Below, in pieces: positions 8,746-16,957 of a DNA stretch of 64,000 bases (the first letter of the stretch is position 1; each line of letters begins with the position of its first letter). The stretch is from contig NZ_UTKY01000100.1 of the NCBI RefSeq assembly GCF_900583165.1, positions 1-64,000 on the forward strand. Direction: 5' to 3'. The DNA is from Pseudomonas viridiflava. GTDB lineage: Bacteria; Pseudomonadota; Gammaproteobacteria; Pseudomonadales; Pseudomonadaceae. The notes beneath the pieces are model-generated. The model saw only the letters and a program-made list of their open reading frames with translations, searched no databases and was not told the origin of the DNA. The translations under genes were made by a program, and so were the position numbers.

Positions 8746-9849
8746 ATGCAGCTTTTAACCCTACCGCCCTCGCCCGCCCTTGCGACCTCGATCCGCGCCA
8801 CGGCCCAGGTGTTTGAAGACCCCAAATCCCAAGCGCTGCTCGATCACATCCAGCAAGTGGCGCCCAGCGAAGCCAGCGTGCTGATCATCGGCGAGACCGG
8901 CACCGGTAAGGAGCTGGTGGCGCGGCACATCCATAACCTCAGTGCACGGCGCAACCGACCCTTCGTGGCCGTGAACTGCGGGGCGTTCTCTGAGTCCCTG
9001 GTGGAAGCGGAACTGTTCGGCCATGAAAAAGGCGCCTTTACCGGCGCCCTCAGCGCCAAGGCAGGTTGGTTCGAAGAGGCCGACGGCGGCACCCTGTTCC
9101 TGGATGAAATCGGCGACTTGCCCATGGCGATCCAGGTCAAGTTGCTGCGCGTCCTACAGGAGCGCGAAGTGGTGCGCCTGGGTTCGCGTAAGAGCATTCC
9201 GATTGATGTGCGCGTATTGGCCGCGACCAACGTACAACTGGAAAAGGCCATCAACGCAGGGCACTTTCGCGAAGACCTCTACTACCGGCTTGATGTGGTC
9301 AGCCTGGAACTCAGCCCACTGCGCGACCGGCCAGGCGATGTCCTGCCGCTGACCCGGCACTTTATCGACGCCTACAGCCAGCGCCTGGGCTACGGGCCGA
9401 TTACCATCAGCCGCGAGGCCGAGCATAAGCTCAAGAGCTACAGCTGGCCGGGCAATATTCGCGAACTGGAAAACGTGATTCATCACACCTTGCTGATTTG
9501 CCGCAACGGCGTGATCGAACGGGACGACTTGCGCCTATCGAACATGCGCATCGAGCGTCAGGACGATAGCCAGCATAGCACCGACAACAGCGCCGAAGCC
9601 TTGCTTGCGCGCGCGTTCCAAAAGCTGTTCGAAGAGCAAGCCGGCGCGCTCCACGAAAAAGTCGAGGACGCGCTGCTGCGTGCCGCCTACCGTTTCAGCC
9701 ATTACAACCAGGTACACACCGCCAACCTGCTGGGCTTGAGCCGCAACGTTACGCGCACCCGCCTGATCAAGATCGGCGAGCTGGCGGTGAACAAGCGTCG
9801 GCCAGGCGAAAACCTGCAAGGCGAGCGCATGCTGCATCTATCCATTTAG
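8746..9849 (+). CDS. sfnR: Sigma-54-dependent activator SfnR
   Basis: A 367-residue enhancer-binding protein with almost no receiver region: the AAA+ domain starts within about 40 residues. Walker A GETGTGKE, the sigma-54 contact loop GAFTGA, Walker B LFLDEIGD and a Fis-type helix-turn-helix at the C-terminus (VHTANLLGLSRNVTRTRLIK) are intact. SfnR-type proteins activate dimethylsulfone/sulfonate genes under sulfate limitation and are controlled by their own level rather than by a ligand domain. ATG 8746 has AAGAGG just upstream; an in-frame GTG at 8740 is the alternative. Its 3' end overlaps the convergent monooxygenase gene by 12 bp. Confidence 0.88.
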   Translation: MQLLTLPPSPALATSIRATAQVFEDPKSQALLDHIQQVAPSEASVLIIGETGTGKELVARHIHNLSARRNRPFVAVNCGAFSESLVEAELFGHEKGAFTGALSAKAGWFEEADGGTLFLDEIGDLPMAIQVKLLRVLQEREVVRLGSRKSIPIDVRVLAATNVQLEKAINAGHFREDLYYRLDVVSLELSPLRDRPGDVLPLTRHFIDAYSQRLGYGPITISREAEHKLKSYSWPGNIRELENVIHHTLLICRNGVIERDDLRLSNMRIERQDDSQHSTDNSAEALLARAFQKLFEEQAGALHEKVEDALLRAAYRFSHYNQVHTANLLGLSRNVTRTRLIKIGELAVNKRRPGENLQGERMLHLSI

Positions 9850-10203
9850 ACGGCAGTGCAATGCGTTGTCATGGCTGCGCTCGAAACTGCGCAGCACCTG
9901 GAATGAACCGAAAGTCACGGCCGTGGCCTGGTGGGCGCGAATCAGCGTCCAAAAATCTTCCTTGCCTTGCTCAAAGCACCGGAACGCGGCCTCGCCATCC
10001 TCGCGGGACTGCCATTGCAGGTAATTGAGTACCCGTCGCCCGTCGTCGCTGACCTGCACGCTCGCACTCAAGAAGCCACGATGGTCCAGCGCCAAGCGCT
10101 CGCTTTGGGTCGACAGCGCCGTCACCAGGGCGATTTGCTGCTGGGGCTCGATCTGGAATTCGATCAGTTGAGTGAAGCTGCGATTCTTCTCTGATACCTG
10201 CAT
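9838..10203 (-). CDS. Antibiotic-biosynthesis-monooxygenase (ABM) domain protein, SoxR target
   Basis: A 121-residue dimeric ferredoxin-like ABM-domain protein: FTQLIEFQI, HRGFLSASVQVSDDGRRVLNYLQWQSRED (quoted here as HRGFLSASVQVS and VLNYLQWQSRED), then GSFQVLRSFE. It corresponds in position and type to PA2274 of P. aeruginosa, a member of the small SoxR regulon there. AGGAAGGGGA precedes ATG 10203, so I reject the longer ORF start. Expression should be switched on by oxidised SoxR when redox-cycling compounds such as phenazines or quinones are present. Its enzymatic reaction is unknown. Confidence 0.8.
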   Translation of the reverse strand: MQVSEKNRSFTQLIEFQIEPQQQIALVTALSTQSERLALDHRGFLSASVQVSDDGRRVLNYLQWQSREDGEAAFRCFEQGKEDFWTLIRAHQATAVTFGSFQVLRSFERSHDNALHCRLNG

Positions 10204-10253
10204 GAACACTCCCCTTCCTACTGTAGGCAAAATCTTGCGATCCGATGCCACGC

Positions 10254-10284
10254 AGGGTAAAACCTCTAGTTAAGTCAAGGTCAA
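10254..10284 (-). promoter_or_regulatory. SoxR-controlled promoter with SoxR box
   Basis: The minus-strand promoter has -35 TTGACC (10279-10284) and -10 TACCCT (10254-10259) separated by 19 bp, the overlong spacer diagnostic of MerR/SoxR-activated promoters. The spacer holds CCTCTAGTTAAGTCAAGG (10263-10280), which agrees at 14 of 18 positions with the enterobacterial soxbox CCTCAAGTTAACTTGAGG. It drives the ABM monooxygenase gene and also lies just upstream of soxR. Confidence 0.88.
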
Positions 10285-10303
10285 GCGTTGTTTTGGAGTT
10301 TTC

Positions 10304-10753
10304 ATGCTCAACAAAGAACTCACCGTTGGCCAACTGGCCGCCCGTAGTGGCGTGGCAGTCACGGCCCTGCACTTCTATGAAACCAAGGGGCTGATCAAGA
10401 GCAATCGCAATGCGGGCAATCAGCGGCGTTACCCACGGGATGTATTGCGGCGGGTGGTGGTGATCAAGATTGCCCAACGCTTGGGGATCCCGTTGGCGAC
10501 CATCGGCGAGGCATTACAGGCACTGCCGGCTGGGCGCACGCCGACCGCCAAGGACTGGGAGCGTTTGTCGGCGTTGTGGCGGGAGGATCTGGATGAACGC
10601 ATCAATAAGTTGATGCTGCTGCGGGACAAGCTCAATGGCTGTATCGGGTGTGGGTGTTTGTCGATGGAGGCGTGCCCGCTGCGTAATCAGGATGATCAAC
10701 TCGGTGAGCGCGGCCCGGGGGCCCAATTGCTGGAGCCCACGGCACAATCCTGA
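10304..10753 (+). CDS. soxR: Redox-sensing regulator SoxR (MerR family, 2Fe-2S)
   Basis: A 149-residue MerR-type regulator. The N-terminal winged helix-turn-helix (LTVGQLAARSGVAVTALHFYE), a dimerisation helix and the C-terminal iron-sulfur motif C-x2-C-x-C-x5-C (Cys113, 116, 118, 124) are complete. Oxidation of the 2Fe-2S cluster makes it an activator. No soxS is present, as is usual in pseudomonads. It is divergent from its probable target gene and separated from it by the SoxR box. Confidence 0.95.
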   Translation: MLNKELTVGQLAARSGVAVTALHFYETKGLIKSNRNAGNQRRYPRDVLRRVVVIKIAQRLGIPLATIGEALQALPAGRTPTAKDWERLSALWREDLDERINKLMLLRDKLNGCIGCGCLSMEACPLRNQDDQLGERGPGAQLLEPTAQS

Positions 10754-10768
10754 ACTGAACGCAGGGTA

Positions 10769-10795
10769 AATGTGGGAGTGAGCTTGCTCCCACCT
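10769..10795. repeat. Single REP-like element after soxR
   Basis: Inverted repeat GTGGGAG (10772-10778) / CTCCCAC (10787-10793) around TGAGCTTG, followed by CTTTT. It is a lone, shortened relative of the REPs found elsewhere in this window and may double as the soxR terminator. Confidence 0.65.
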
Positions 10796-10931
10796 TTTGA
10801 TCTTCAATAGCTGAAAGATCGCGGCAAGTGCGCCACCTCCACACTTTATGAACACTGCTTCCACACTTTCCCCCTTGTCCCGGGCGCCGGGGGATTCCAG
10901 GATGCAGGCAGTCATCATCAGGAGTCGTCCC

Positions 10932-11807
10932 ATGTTCGCCGGTTTCCAAAAAGACCACTGCCACGTCAATGGCATCAGCATCAGCTACCGCAAAGGTGGT
11001 TCGGGGCCCGGCCTGCTCCTGCTGCACGGGCACCCGCAGACCCACGTGATCTGGCACAAGATCGCCGAACAACTGACCGAGCACTTCACTGTGGTTGCCG
11101 CCGACCTGCGGGGTTACGGCGACAGCAGCAAGCCGCCGGCCAATGACCATCACACCAACTATTCCAAACGGGAAATGGCCCGGGACGGCGTCGAGTTGAT
11201 GCAAGCCCTGGGGTTTGACACGTTCTCGGTGCTGGCCCATGACCGTGGCGCCCGTGTGGCTCATCGCCTGGCCTTGGACCACCCCGCTGCCGTGCAACGC
11301 ATGGTGCTGCTGGATATCGCGCCTACCCTCTCGATGTACGCGCAAACCGACGAAGCGTTTGCCCGCGCCTACTGGCACTGGTTCTTCCTGATCCGCCCGG
11401 CGCCGTTGCCGGAAGCCTTGATCGAGGGCAACCCCGAGCTGTACCTGCGCAGTGTGATGGGCAGCCGTAGCGCCGGGCTCAAGCCGTTCACCGACGAAGC
11501 GTTTGCCGAATACCTGCGCTGCCTGAAGCTGCCAGGCGCCGCTACCGGCATCTGCGAAGACTACCGCGCGGCCGCCGGTATAGACCTTGAACACGACCAG
11601 GCGGATATCGACGCCGGCAACCACCTCAATCTGCCGTTGCTGGTGATGTGGGGCGCCGAAGGCACCGTGGGTCGCTGTTTCGAGCCCCTCAAGGAGTGGC
11701 AGAAAGTCGCCACCGATGTACGGGGCAAAGCCCTGCCGGCTGGCCACTACCTCGCCGAAGAAGTGCCCGAGCTGTTGTTGGATGAAGTCCTGACCTTCCT
11801 GCGCTGA
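10932..11807 (+). CDS. Haloacetate dehalogenase (fluoroacetate dehalogenase type)
   Basis: A 291-residue alpha/beta hydrolase. After HGHPQTHVIWH it has nucleophile Asp104 with Arg105 and Arg108 (HDRGARVAHR), acid Asp128, halide-pocket His149-Trp150 (YWHWFF), Tyr211 and catalytic His272 (GHYLAEE). These match the residues known for fluoroacetate dehalogenase in identity and nearly in numbering. The reaction would be haloacetate plus water giving glycolate plus halide. ATG 10932 is preceded by AGGAG at 7 bp spacing and fits the family start; the longer upstream extension is rejected. It directly precedes a LysR gene on the same strand. Related epoxide hydrolases are the main alternative. Confidence 0.85.
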   Translation: MFAGFQKDHCHVNGISISYRKGGSGPGLLLLHGHPQTHVIWHKIAEQLTEHFTVVAADLRGYGDSSKPPANDHHTNYSKREMARDGVELMQALGFDTFSVLAHDRGARVAHRLALDHPAAVQRMVLLDIAPTLSMYAQTDEAFARAYWHWFFLIRPAPLPEALIEGNPELYLRSVMGSRSAGLKPFTDEAFAEYLRCLKLPGAATGICEDYRAAAGIDLEHDQADIDAGNHLNLPLLVMWGAEGTVGRCFEPLKEWQKVATDVRGKALPAGHYLAEEVPELLLDEVLTFLR

Positions 11808-11846
11808 GTGCTATTCTGGCGACTCATGCCGCCAGCCCTGTCTCTG

Positions 11847-12761
11847 ATGAACAACAAGAAAGATAGCGTGCCCCTGCCCGAAGACCTGCGGGTGTTCCTG
11901 ACCGTGATCCGCAAGGCCGGCTTCGCTGCGGCCGCCGATGAGCTGGGGCTGTCGCCGGCTTATGTCAGCAAGCGCATCCAGATCCTCGAAACCACCCTGG
12001 CCACCCGCCTGCTGCATCGCACCAGCCGGCGCGTCGCCCTGACCGAAGACGGTGAGCGGGTGCAGCGTTGGGCCGTGCGCATTCTTGAAGACTTTCAGCA
12101 ACTGTCCGATGAGCTATCCGACGCCCACGACAGCCCGCGCGGGCACCTGCATCTGTGCAGCAGCTTTGGCTTCGGGCGCAATCATGTGGCCCCGGCCCTG
12201 TCGTTGCTGGCGCAGCAATACCCGGACCTGGACATCCGCCTGGACGTGTTCGACCGCATCGTGGATATCGTCAACGAAGGGTTTGACCTGGAGATCCGCG
12301 TCGGCGATGACATCCCCGGCCAGCACATTGGCCGACAACTGGTGAGCAATCGCCGAGTACTGTGTGCCGCCCCCGCTTACCTGGAACGGCGCGGCACACC
12401 GCAGCAGTTGAGCGACCTTACGCAGCACGACTGCTTGGTAATCAAGGAGCGTGACAATGGGTTTGGCATCTGGGACCTGGAGCGCGAAGGCGCCGCAGAA
12501 AGCGTGCGCGTACGCGGGCCGCTTTCATCGAACAATGGCGAGATCGTGTTGCAGTGGGCGTTGGATGGGCGCGGCATATTGCTGCGCTCGATGTGGGATG
12601 TGAAACCATTGCTGGAGCAAGGCAAGTTGGTGCAGGTGCTGCATGGCTACACCCAGAGCGCCAATGTGTGGGCGGTGTACCCGACGCGACTGGCGCACTC
12701 CGGGAAGCTGCGAGCGTGTGTGGAGTTTTTGCAGGGCCATTTCAAGGGACTGTCGATTTAA
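11847..12761 (+). CDS. LysR-family transcriptional regulator
   Basis: A 304-residue regulator. The winged helix-turn-helix lies near the N-terminus (FAAAADELGLSPAYVSKRIQ, LLHRTSRRVALTEDG), followed by a periplasmic-binding-like effector domain. The signature resembles the DmlR/AceR-like subgroup. It follows the dehalogenase gene by about 40 bp and may control it. The start is uncertain: none of GTG 11808, ATG 11826 or ATG 11847 has a strong ribosome-binding site; I use the last because LysR alignments normally begin there. It is convergent with leuD across a REPIN. Confidence 0.85.
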   Translation: MNNKKDSVPLPEDLRVFLTVIRKAGFAAAADELGLSPAYVSKRIQILETTLATRLLHRTSRRVALTEDGERVQRWAVRILEDFQQLSDELSDAHDSPRGHLHLCSSFGFGRNHVAPALSLLAQQYPDLDIRLDVFDRIVDIVNEGFDLEIRVGDDIPGQHIGRQLVSNRRVLCAAPAYLERRGTPQQLSDLTQHDCLVIKERDNGFGIWDLEREGAAESVRVRGPLSSNNGEIVLQWALDGRGILLRSMWDVKPLLEQGKLVQVLHGYTQSANVWAVYPTRLAHSGKLRACVEFLQGHFKGLSI

Positions 12762-12791
12762 CAGCAGTGTTGATCTGCAAACCCAATCAAA

Positions 12792-12884
12792 AATGTGGGA
12801 GGGGGCTTGCTCCCGATTGCGGTGAGTCAGCTACCGATAAGCTGACTGTCACACTGCCATCGGGGGCAAGCCCCCTCCCACATT
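12792..12884. repeat. REPIN (two inverted REPs)
   Basis: Begins AATGTGGGAGGGGGCTTGC and ends with its inverted copy GCAAGCCCCCTCCCACATT, with a variable middle. It sits between the convergent LysR and leuD genes. Confidence 0.9.
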
Positions 12885-12899
12885 TTGTGCTGCGGTGTG

Positions 12900-13514
12900 T
12901 CAGCTGAGCCAGGGGTTGGCTTGAAGATGCTTAAGTTCGAACGCCCTGATTTGCTCACTGCGCTGCAACGTGCTGCCAATCGCATCCAGCCCCAGCAATA
13001 ACGCCGTCTTGCGAAGGGTATCGATCTGAAAAGGGATCACCTCGCCATCGGCCAAACGAACCACCTGGGTTTCCAGGTCCACACTGATCTGCGCCTGCTC
13101 CGGCTGGCTCACGGTCTGCCCCAGTTTCTGCAACACCGCCTCTTCCAACGTAATCAACAGCACCCCATTACGCTGGCAATTGTCATAAAAGATCCCGGCA
13201 AAACTGCTGCCGATCAGCGCCCGGATGCCCATCTGCTTCAAGCCCCACACTGCGTGCTCGCGGCTGGAACCGCAGCCGAAGTTCGGCCCCACCACCAAAA
13301 AGGTCGCATCCTGCCAGGCCGGTTGGTTCAACACGAACCCGGGGTTGGGTTCACCGTTGGGCAAAAAGCGCAGATCGAAAAACAACCCGCGGTCCAGGCC
13401 ACTGCGGTCGATGCCCCTGAGAAACTGCTTGGGCATGATCACGTCGGTGTCGATATTGGCCGCCAGCATCGGCGCAGCCTTGCCGGTGATTAGGGTAAAG
13501 GGTTGCAGGCTCAT
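12900..13514 (-). CDS. leuD: 3-isopropylmalate dehydratase small subunit (paralogue)
   Basis: A 204-residue swivel domain of aconitase-family hydro-lyases. PMLAANIDTDVIMPKQFL and GPNFGCGSSREHAVWGL are the LeuD hallmarks. It pairs with LeuC to isomerise 2- and 3-isopropylmalate. I set the start at 13514, where ATG overlaps the leuC stop as ATGA; the longer open frame would run through leuC. No leuB or leuA is adjacent, so this may be a second isomerase with a different substrate (for example a methylmalate) or a dispersed leucine gene. Confidence 0.85.
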   Translation of the reverse strand: MSLQPFTLITGKAAPMLAANIDTDVIMPKQFLRGIDRSGLDRGLFFDLRFLPNGEPNPGFVLNQPAWQDATFLVVGPNFGCGSSREHAVWGLKQMGIRALIGSSFAGIFYDNCQRNGVLLITLEEAVLQKLGQTVSQPEQAQISVDLETQVVRLADGEVIPFQIDTLRKTALLLGLDAIGSTLQRSEQIRAFELKHLQANPWLS

Positions 13515-14944
13515 GGGCGGTCTCCTAAGTGGCGGATGTCGGTCAGCCGGCCCGTGATTGCCGCAGCAGCGACCATTGCCGGGCTCATCAGGTGAGTGCG
13601 CGCGCCCGCGCCCTGGCGCCCTTCGAAATTGCGGTTGGTGCTGGACGCGCAACGGTCGCCGGGTGCCAGCACATCGTCGTTCATCGCCAGGCACATCGAG
13701 CAGCCTGACTGGCGCCATTCAAAGCCTGCGTCGATAAAGATCGCCGCCAGCCCTTCGGCTTCGGCCTGATCACGCACTTCGGTGGAGCCCGGCACGATCA
13801 TCGCCCGTACGTGTTCGGCCACGCGTTTACCGCGCACCACACTGGCAGCGTCGCGCAGGTCTTCGATGCGGGCATTGGTGCAAGAGCCGATAAACGCATG
13901 GCTGATGACGATATCCCTCAGCTCCATGCCAGCTTCCAGGCCCATGTAGTTGAGGGCGCGGCGCATGTCCTGACGCAGGATCAGGTCGCTGATGGCCTGC
14001 GGGTCAGGCACGCGGGCGCCAATCGGTGCAGCCTGATCGGGGCTGGTACCCCAGGTGACCATGGGTTCCAGGATGGTAGCGTCGAGGTGGACTTCGCGGT
14101 CGAACACCGCACCGGCATCCGAATACAGCCGGCGCCAGCCCACCAGTGCTTGTTCCCACAGCTCGCCCTTGGGCGCACGAGGCTTACCCTTGAGGTAGGC
14201 GAAGACTTTTTCATCCGGTGCCATAAAGGCTCCACGCGCACCGGCTTCCACCGCCATATTGCAGATGGTCATGCGCGCCTCGACGCTCAGCGCATCAACC
14301 GTAGAACCACAGAACTCTATGGCATACCCGGTCGCACCGGAGGCGCCGATCTTGCCGATCAGCGCCATGATCACATCCTTGGAGGTCACGCCCGCGGCCA
14401 GCACGCCATCCACCGTCACACGCAAGGTTTTCAGACGCTTGTAGACCAGGGTCTGTGAGGCCAGTAGGTGTTCGATTTCAGAGGTACCGATGCCAAAACC
14501 GAACGCCCCCAAGGCGCCATAGGTGGTGGTGTGACTGTCACCGGCAGCGATCACCATGCCCGGCAGGATAAACCCCTGCTCCGGGGCGATGACGTGTTCG
14601 ATGCCTTGGCGCTTATCGAGGATGTCCAGCAGCTCAATGCCGAAGTCCCGGCAGTTTTCCGCCAGGTACGACACTTGCCGCGCTCCGCCTGCATCAGGCA
14701 TCGCCGCAATACGCTCGGGGGTGGTGGGGTTGACGTGGTCCACCACCGCCAGCGCCGTGCCCGGTCGCCATACGGGTCGGCCCGCCTCCCGCAGACCGCT
14801 GAATGCCTGCGGGCTGGTGTATTCATTGATGACCTGCCGGTCTATATAAAGAAGCACATGACCCTGGTCATCCAGGGGGCACACCGTGTGGGAGTCAATG
14901 TGTTTGTCGTAGAGGGTTCTGGCGGTGATTTTTTGCGGATTCAT
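13511..14944 (-). CDS. leuC: 3-isopropylmalate dehydratase large subunit (paralogue)
   Basis: A 477-residue aconitase-family subunit. The iron-sulfur cysteines are present: GSCTNAR, then SGCSMC near residue 410. Other hallmarks are LYIDRQVINEYTSPQAF, VDHVNPT, GDSHTTTYGALGAFGFGIGTSE and NRNFEGRQG. It forms a translationally coupled pair with leuD (4-bp overlap). It is at the usual length for bacterial LeuC. In other pseudomonads the biosynthetic leuC and leuD that I recall sit with leuB, so this pair is probably additional. Confidence 0.85.
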   Translation of the reverse strand: MNPQKITARTLYDKHIDSHTVCPLDDQGHVLLYIDRQVINEYTSPQAFSGLREAGRPVWRPGTALAVVDHVNPTTPERIAAMPDAGGARQVSYLAENCRDFGIELLDILDKRQGIEHVIAPEQGFILPGMVIAAGDSHTTTYGALGAFGFGIGTSEIEHLLASQTLVYKRLKTLRVTVDGVLAAGVTSKDVIMALIGKIGASGATGYAIEFCGSTVDALSVEARMTICNMAVEAGARGAFMAPDEKVFAYLKGKPRAPKGELWEQALVGWRRLYSDAGAVFDREVHLDATILEPMVTWGTSPDQAAPIGARVPDPQAISDLILRQDMRRALNYMGLEAGMELRDIVISHAFIGSCTNARIEDLRDAASVVRGKRVAEHVRAMIVPGSTEVRDQAEAEGLAAIFIDAGFEWRQSGCSMCLAMNDDVLAPGDRCASSTNRNFEGRQGAGARTHLMSPAMVAAAAITGRLTDIRHLGDRP

Positions 14945-15218
14945 TGTTGTAGGCGCTCACGCAACGGTTTGAACCCATCCTACCCAGCCCTTGCGCGCCA
15001 TCAATGGCGCAGAAGTGATGACTTGGAACATGTTTCGTGTTCGATCGAGGCCATAAAGTGGCCGGAATGTGAATCTGAAACATTTTCTTTCATTTATAGG
15101 TTAGGGATTTCTCATTCTCATCCGTCTTAATTTAAATACAGCCCGTCGCGTCAGCAAAAGCTACGACCGGCCTTTTCCGGGCCTCCATTGCCCCCCTCCG
15201 ATCAAGACCCTCATTCAC
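14945..15218. promoter_or_regulatory. Divergent promoter region between leuC and fpvG
   Basis: About 270 bp with no gene. The stretch 15060-15140 is AT-rich. GATTTCTCATTCTCATC (about 15108-15123) has the repeated T-C-A-T-T look of a Fur site on one strand but matches the 19-bp consensus at only about half its positions. I looked for a PvdS (TAAAT-N16-CGT) box: TAAAT occurs near 15134 but CGT is at the wrong distance. Iron control is expected for fpv genes but is not proven here. Confidence 0.35.
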
Positions 15219-16421
15219 ATGTCGAAGAAGTCACGCTCAAAACTCTGGTTTCTCGTACACAGCTGGCTGGCATTACCCATCTGGTTCTTTGTACTGATCG
15301 TCTGCGTCACCGGCACCCTGGCGGTGGTCAGCCAGGAGATCGTCTGGCTGGCCAACCCGGATATCCGTGCGAGCAAACCGTCGGACGATGCCGAACCGCT
15401 GAGCTATGACCAGATCATTGCGGCCATCAAGCGCGACGAACCCCAGGTGTTTGTCCAATCGATCAGCCGCCCTGACGAATCGCATTTCGCCCTCAGTGTC
15501 GACCTCAGTTACCCCGACGGGCGATCCGTAGAAGTCTACGTAAACCCCTATACCGGGACGATCCAGGGCATCAGCCCGTCCTTCAACTTCCAGCAATTCA
15601 CCCGCGCCCTTCATGGCTGGTGGCTCGTGCCGTTCACCAATGGCTACAGCTGGGGTTGGTACCTGGTGTCGCTGCTGGGCTTGCCACTGCTGGCGTCGCT
15701 GGTGACTGGGCTTGTGGTCTACAAGAAGTTCTGGAAGGGCTTCCTGCGCCCCACCTTGCGTGTACGCCACGGCGCGCGGATCTTCTGGGGCGACTTCCAC
15801 CGCTTGAGCGGCATCTGGTCAATCTGGTTTATCGCGGTGATCTCCATCACAGGCACGTGGTTTTTGATCCAGGCGATCTTGGGCGACAACCAGATTTCGA
15901 TTTCCAGTGAACCCGTCGTCCCGGTCATCGCCCGGGAAAAAGTGCCGACTTCGGCACCGGGCGTGCCGGCACCCATGATCCCTGTAGATGAAGCCATCAA
16001 GATTGCAACCCAACGCATCCCCGGTCTTGAAGCGAGCTTCGTGAGCCTGCCCCTCAATGCCTATAGCCACTTGCAGATCGGCGGGCGCGGTTGGTACCCA
16101 CTGATGTTCCAAACCGCGCAAATCAACCCGTATGACGGCGAAGTGGCCTCTGCCCACCTGCTGGGCGATCGTTCCAAGCTGGAATTCGTCACCGAATCCA
16201 TGCGCCCCTTGCACACCGGTGACTTCGGCGGGCTGTGGATCAAGTTGATCTGGGCATTCTTTGGCCTGGTCCTGAGCATGATGGTGCTGAGTGGCCTATT
16301 GATCTGGACCAAACGCACTGCGCTGGCCACCCTCAATGCCCTCAAGCGCGAGGCCAAGACCCAACGCAAACAAATCGCCACCCCGGTCATGCAGGCAGAA
16401 ACCTCGGAGGCTACCCAATGA
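15219..16421 (+). CDS. fpvG: FpvG, PepSY membrane protein for pyoverdine-iron reduction
   Basis: A 400-residue inner-membrane protein with about four helices (near residues 15-40, 135-165, 195-225 and 345-370) and two PepSY-type periplasmic regions. FpvG (PA2403) reduces ferripyoverdine iron in the periplasm so that the metal is released. The assignment rests on fold plus exact gene order: PepSY protein, three small proteins, then a two-binding-protein ABC system. It overlaps fpvH by 4 bp (ATGA). The start lacks a clear ribosome-binding site but gives a sensible cytoplasmic N-terminus (MSKKSRSK). Confidence 0.87.
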   Translation: MSKKSRSKLWFLVHSWLALPIWFFVLIVCVTGTLAVVSQEIVWLANPDIRASKPSDDAEPLSYDQIIAAIKRDEPQVFVQSISRPDESHFALSVDLSYPDGRSVEVYVNPYTGTIQGISPSFNFQQFTRALHGWWLVPFTNGYSWGWYLVSLLGLPLLASLVTGLVVYKKFWKGFLRPTLRVRHGARIFWGDFHRLSGIWSIWFIAVISITGTWFLIQAILGDNQISISSEPVVPVIAREKVPTSAPGVPAPMIPVDEAIKIATQRIPGLEASFVSLPLNAYSHLQIGGRGWYPLMFQTAQINPYDGEVASAHLLGDRSKLEFVTESMRPLHTGDFGGLWIKLIWAFFGLVLSMMVLSGLLIWTKRTALATLNALKREAKTQRKQIATPVMQAETSEATQ

Positions 16422-16957
16422 GCAAGGTTGTCGCAGCTGCACCCCCCTCGCCCCTGCGGGCCTTTTGGCTGAAATGGCGCTTCCACATCAATATCCTGCT
16501 ACTGCTGGTGCCCTTGGGCTTTATGCCCAAGTACTTTGCCGATGCTGCGCTGTTTCGCGGTGACACCGGCATCGGCGAGCGCGTGGCCGGTGAAGTACAG
16601 GTCGGGCCCTGGAGCCTGACCCTCGCCGAGTTCCGCAATGAAGGCCCACGCCCCGACCCAGCCGGCCCTATGAAATTCTTCAACGCGGCCCTATGCGCGA
16701 CCTGCGGCGATCAGGTCAAGGCCACCTACCTGCGTATCGGCAAACCGCGCAGTCTGCGCGCCGCCGGAGTGATCTTCTTCGGCACGCCGTATCGCATGGG
16801 CGCCGCCTTGCCCGTGCCGGTCAATACACCGGCCAACGCCGAAATCTGGGTCACCATGGAAGGCTGGGACGGCACTATGCACCAGGGTTCCATCCCGCTG
16901 AGCCAAGCCTCGCCCGCCACTATTGCCTGGCTGAACAAGCAAGGAGTTAAACCATGA
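16418..16957 (+). CDS. fpvH: FpvH, inner-membrane partner of FpvG
   Basis: A 179-residue protein with one N-terminal membrane anchor (residues about 22-42) and a periplasmic domain containing a C-x2-C pair (Cys93, Cys96: ALCATCGD). The pair could hold metal or a disulfide. In P. aeruginosa FpvH works with FpvG, J and K in iron release from pyoverdine. It overlaps both neighbours by 4 bp, which implies translational coupling and fixed stoichiometry. No enzymatic motif is seen. Confidence 0.82.
   Translation: MSKVVAAAPPSPLRAFWLKWRFHINILLLLVPLGFMPKYFADAALFRGDTGIGERVAGEVQVGPWSLTLAEFRNEGPRPDPAGPMKFFNAALCATCGDQVKATYLRIGKPRSLRAAGVIFFGTPYRMGAALPVPVNTPANAEIWVTMEGWDGTMHQGSIPLSQASPATIAWLNKQGVKP

Noticed and set aside
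10632..11747. A 371-codon minus-strand frame opposite the dehalogenase
   Set aside because: The opposite strand encodes a protein with a full catalytic set; this is a shadow frame.
13515..13718. A longer leuD with 68 extra N-terminal residues
   Set aside because: The extension lies inside leuC, is Arg/Pro-rich, and the family starts at ATG 13514, which overlaps the leuC stop.
15100..15125. Fur box before fpvG
   Set aside because: Best alignment matches only about 10 of 19 positions; too weak to call.
15130..15160. PvdS (iron-starvation) promoter before fpvG
   Set aside because: TAAAT is present, but CGT lies 6 or 11 bp after it and not at 16-17 bp.
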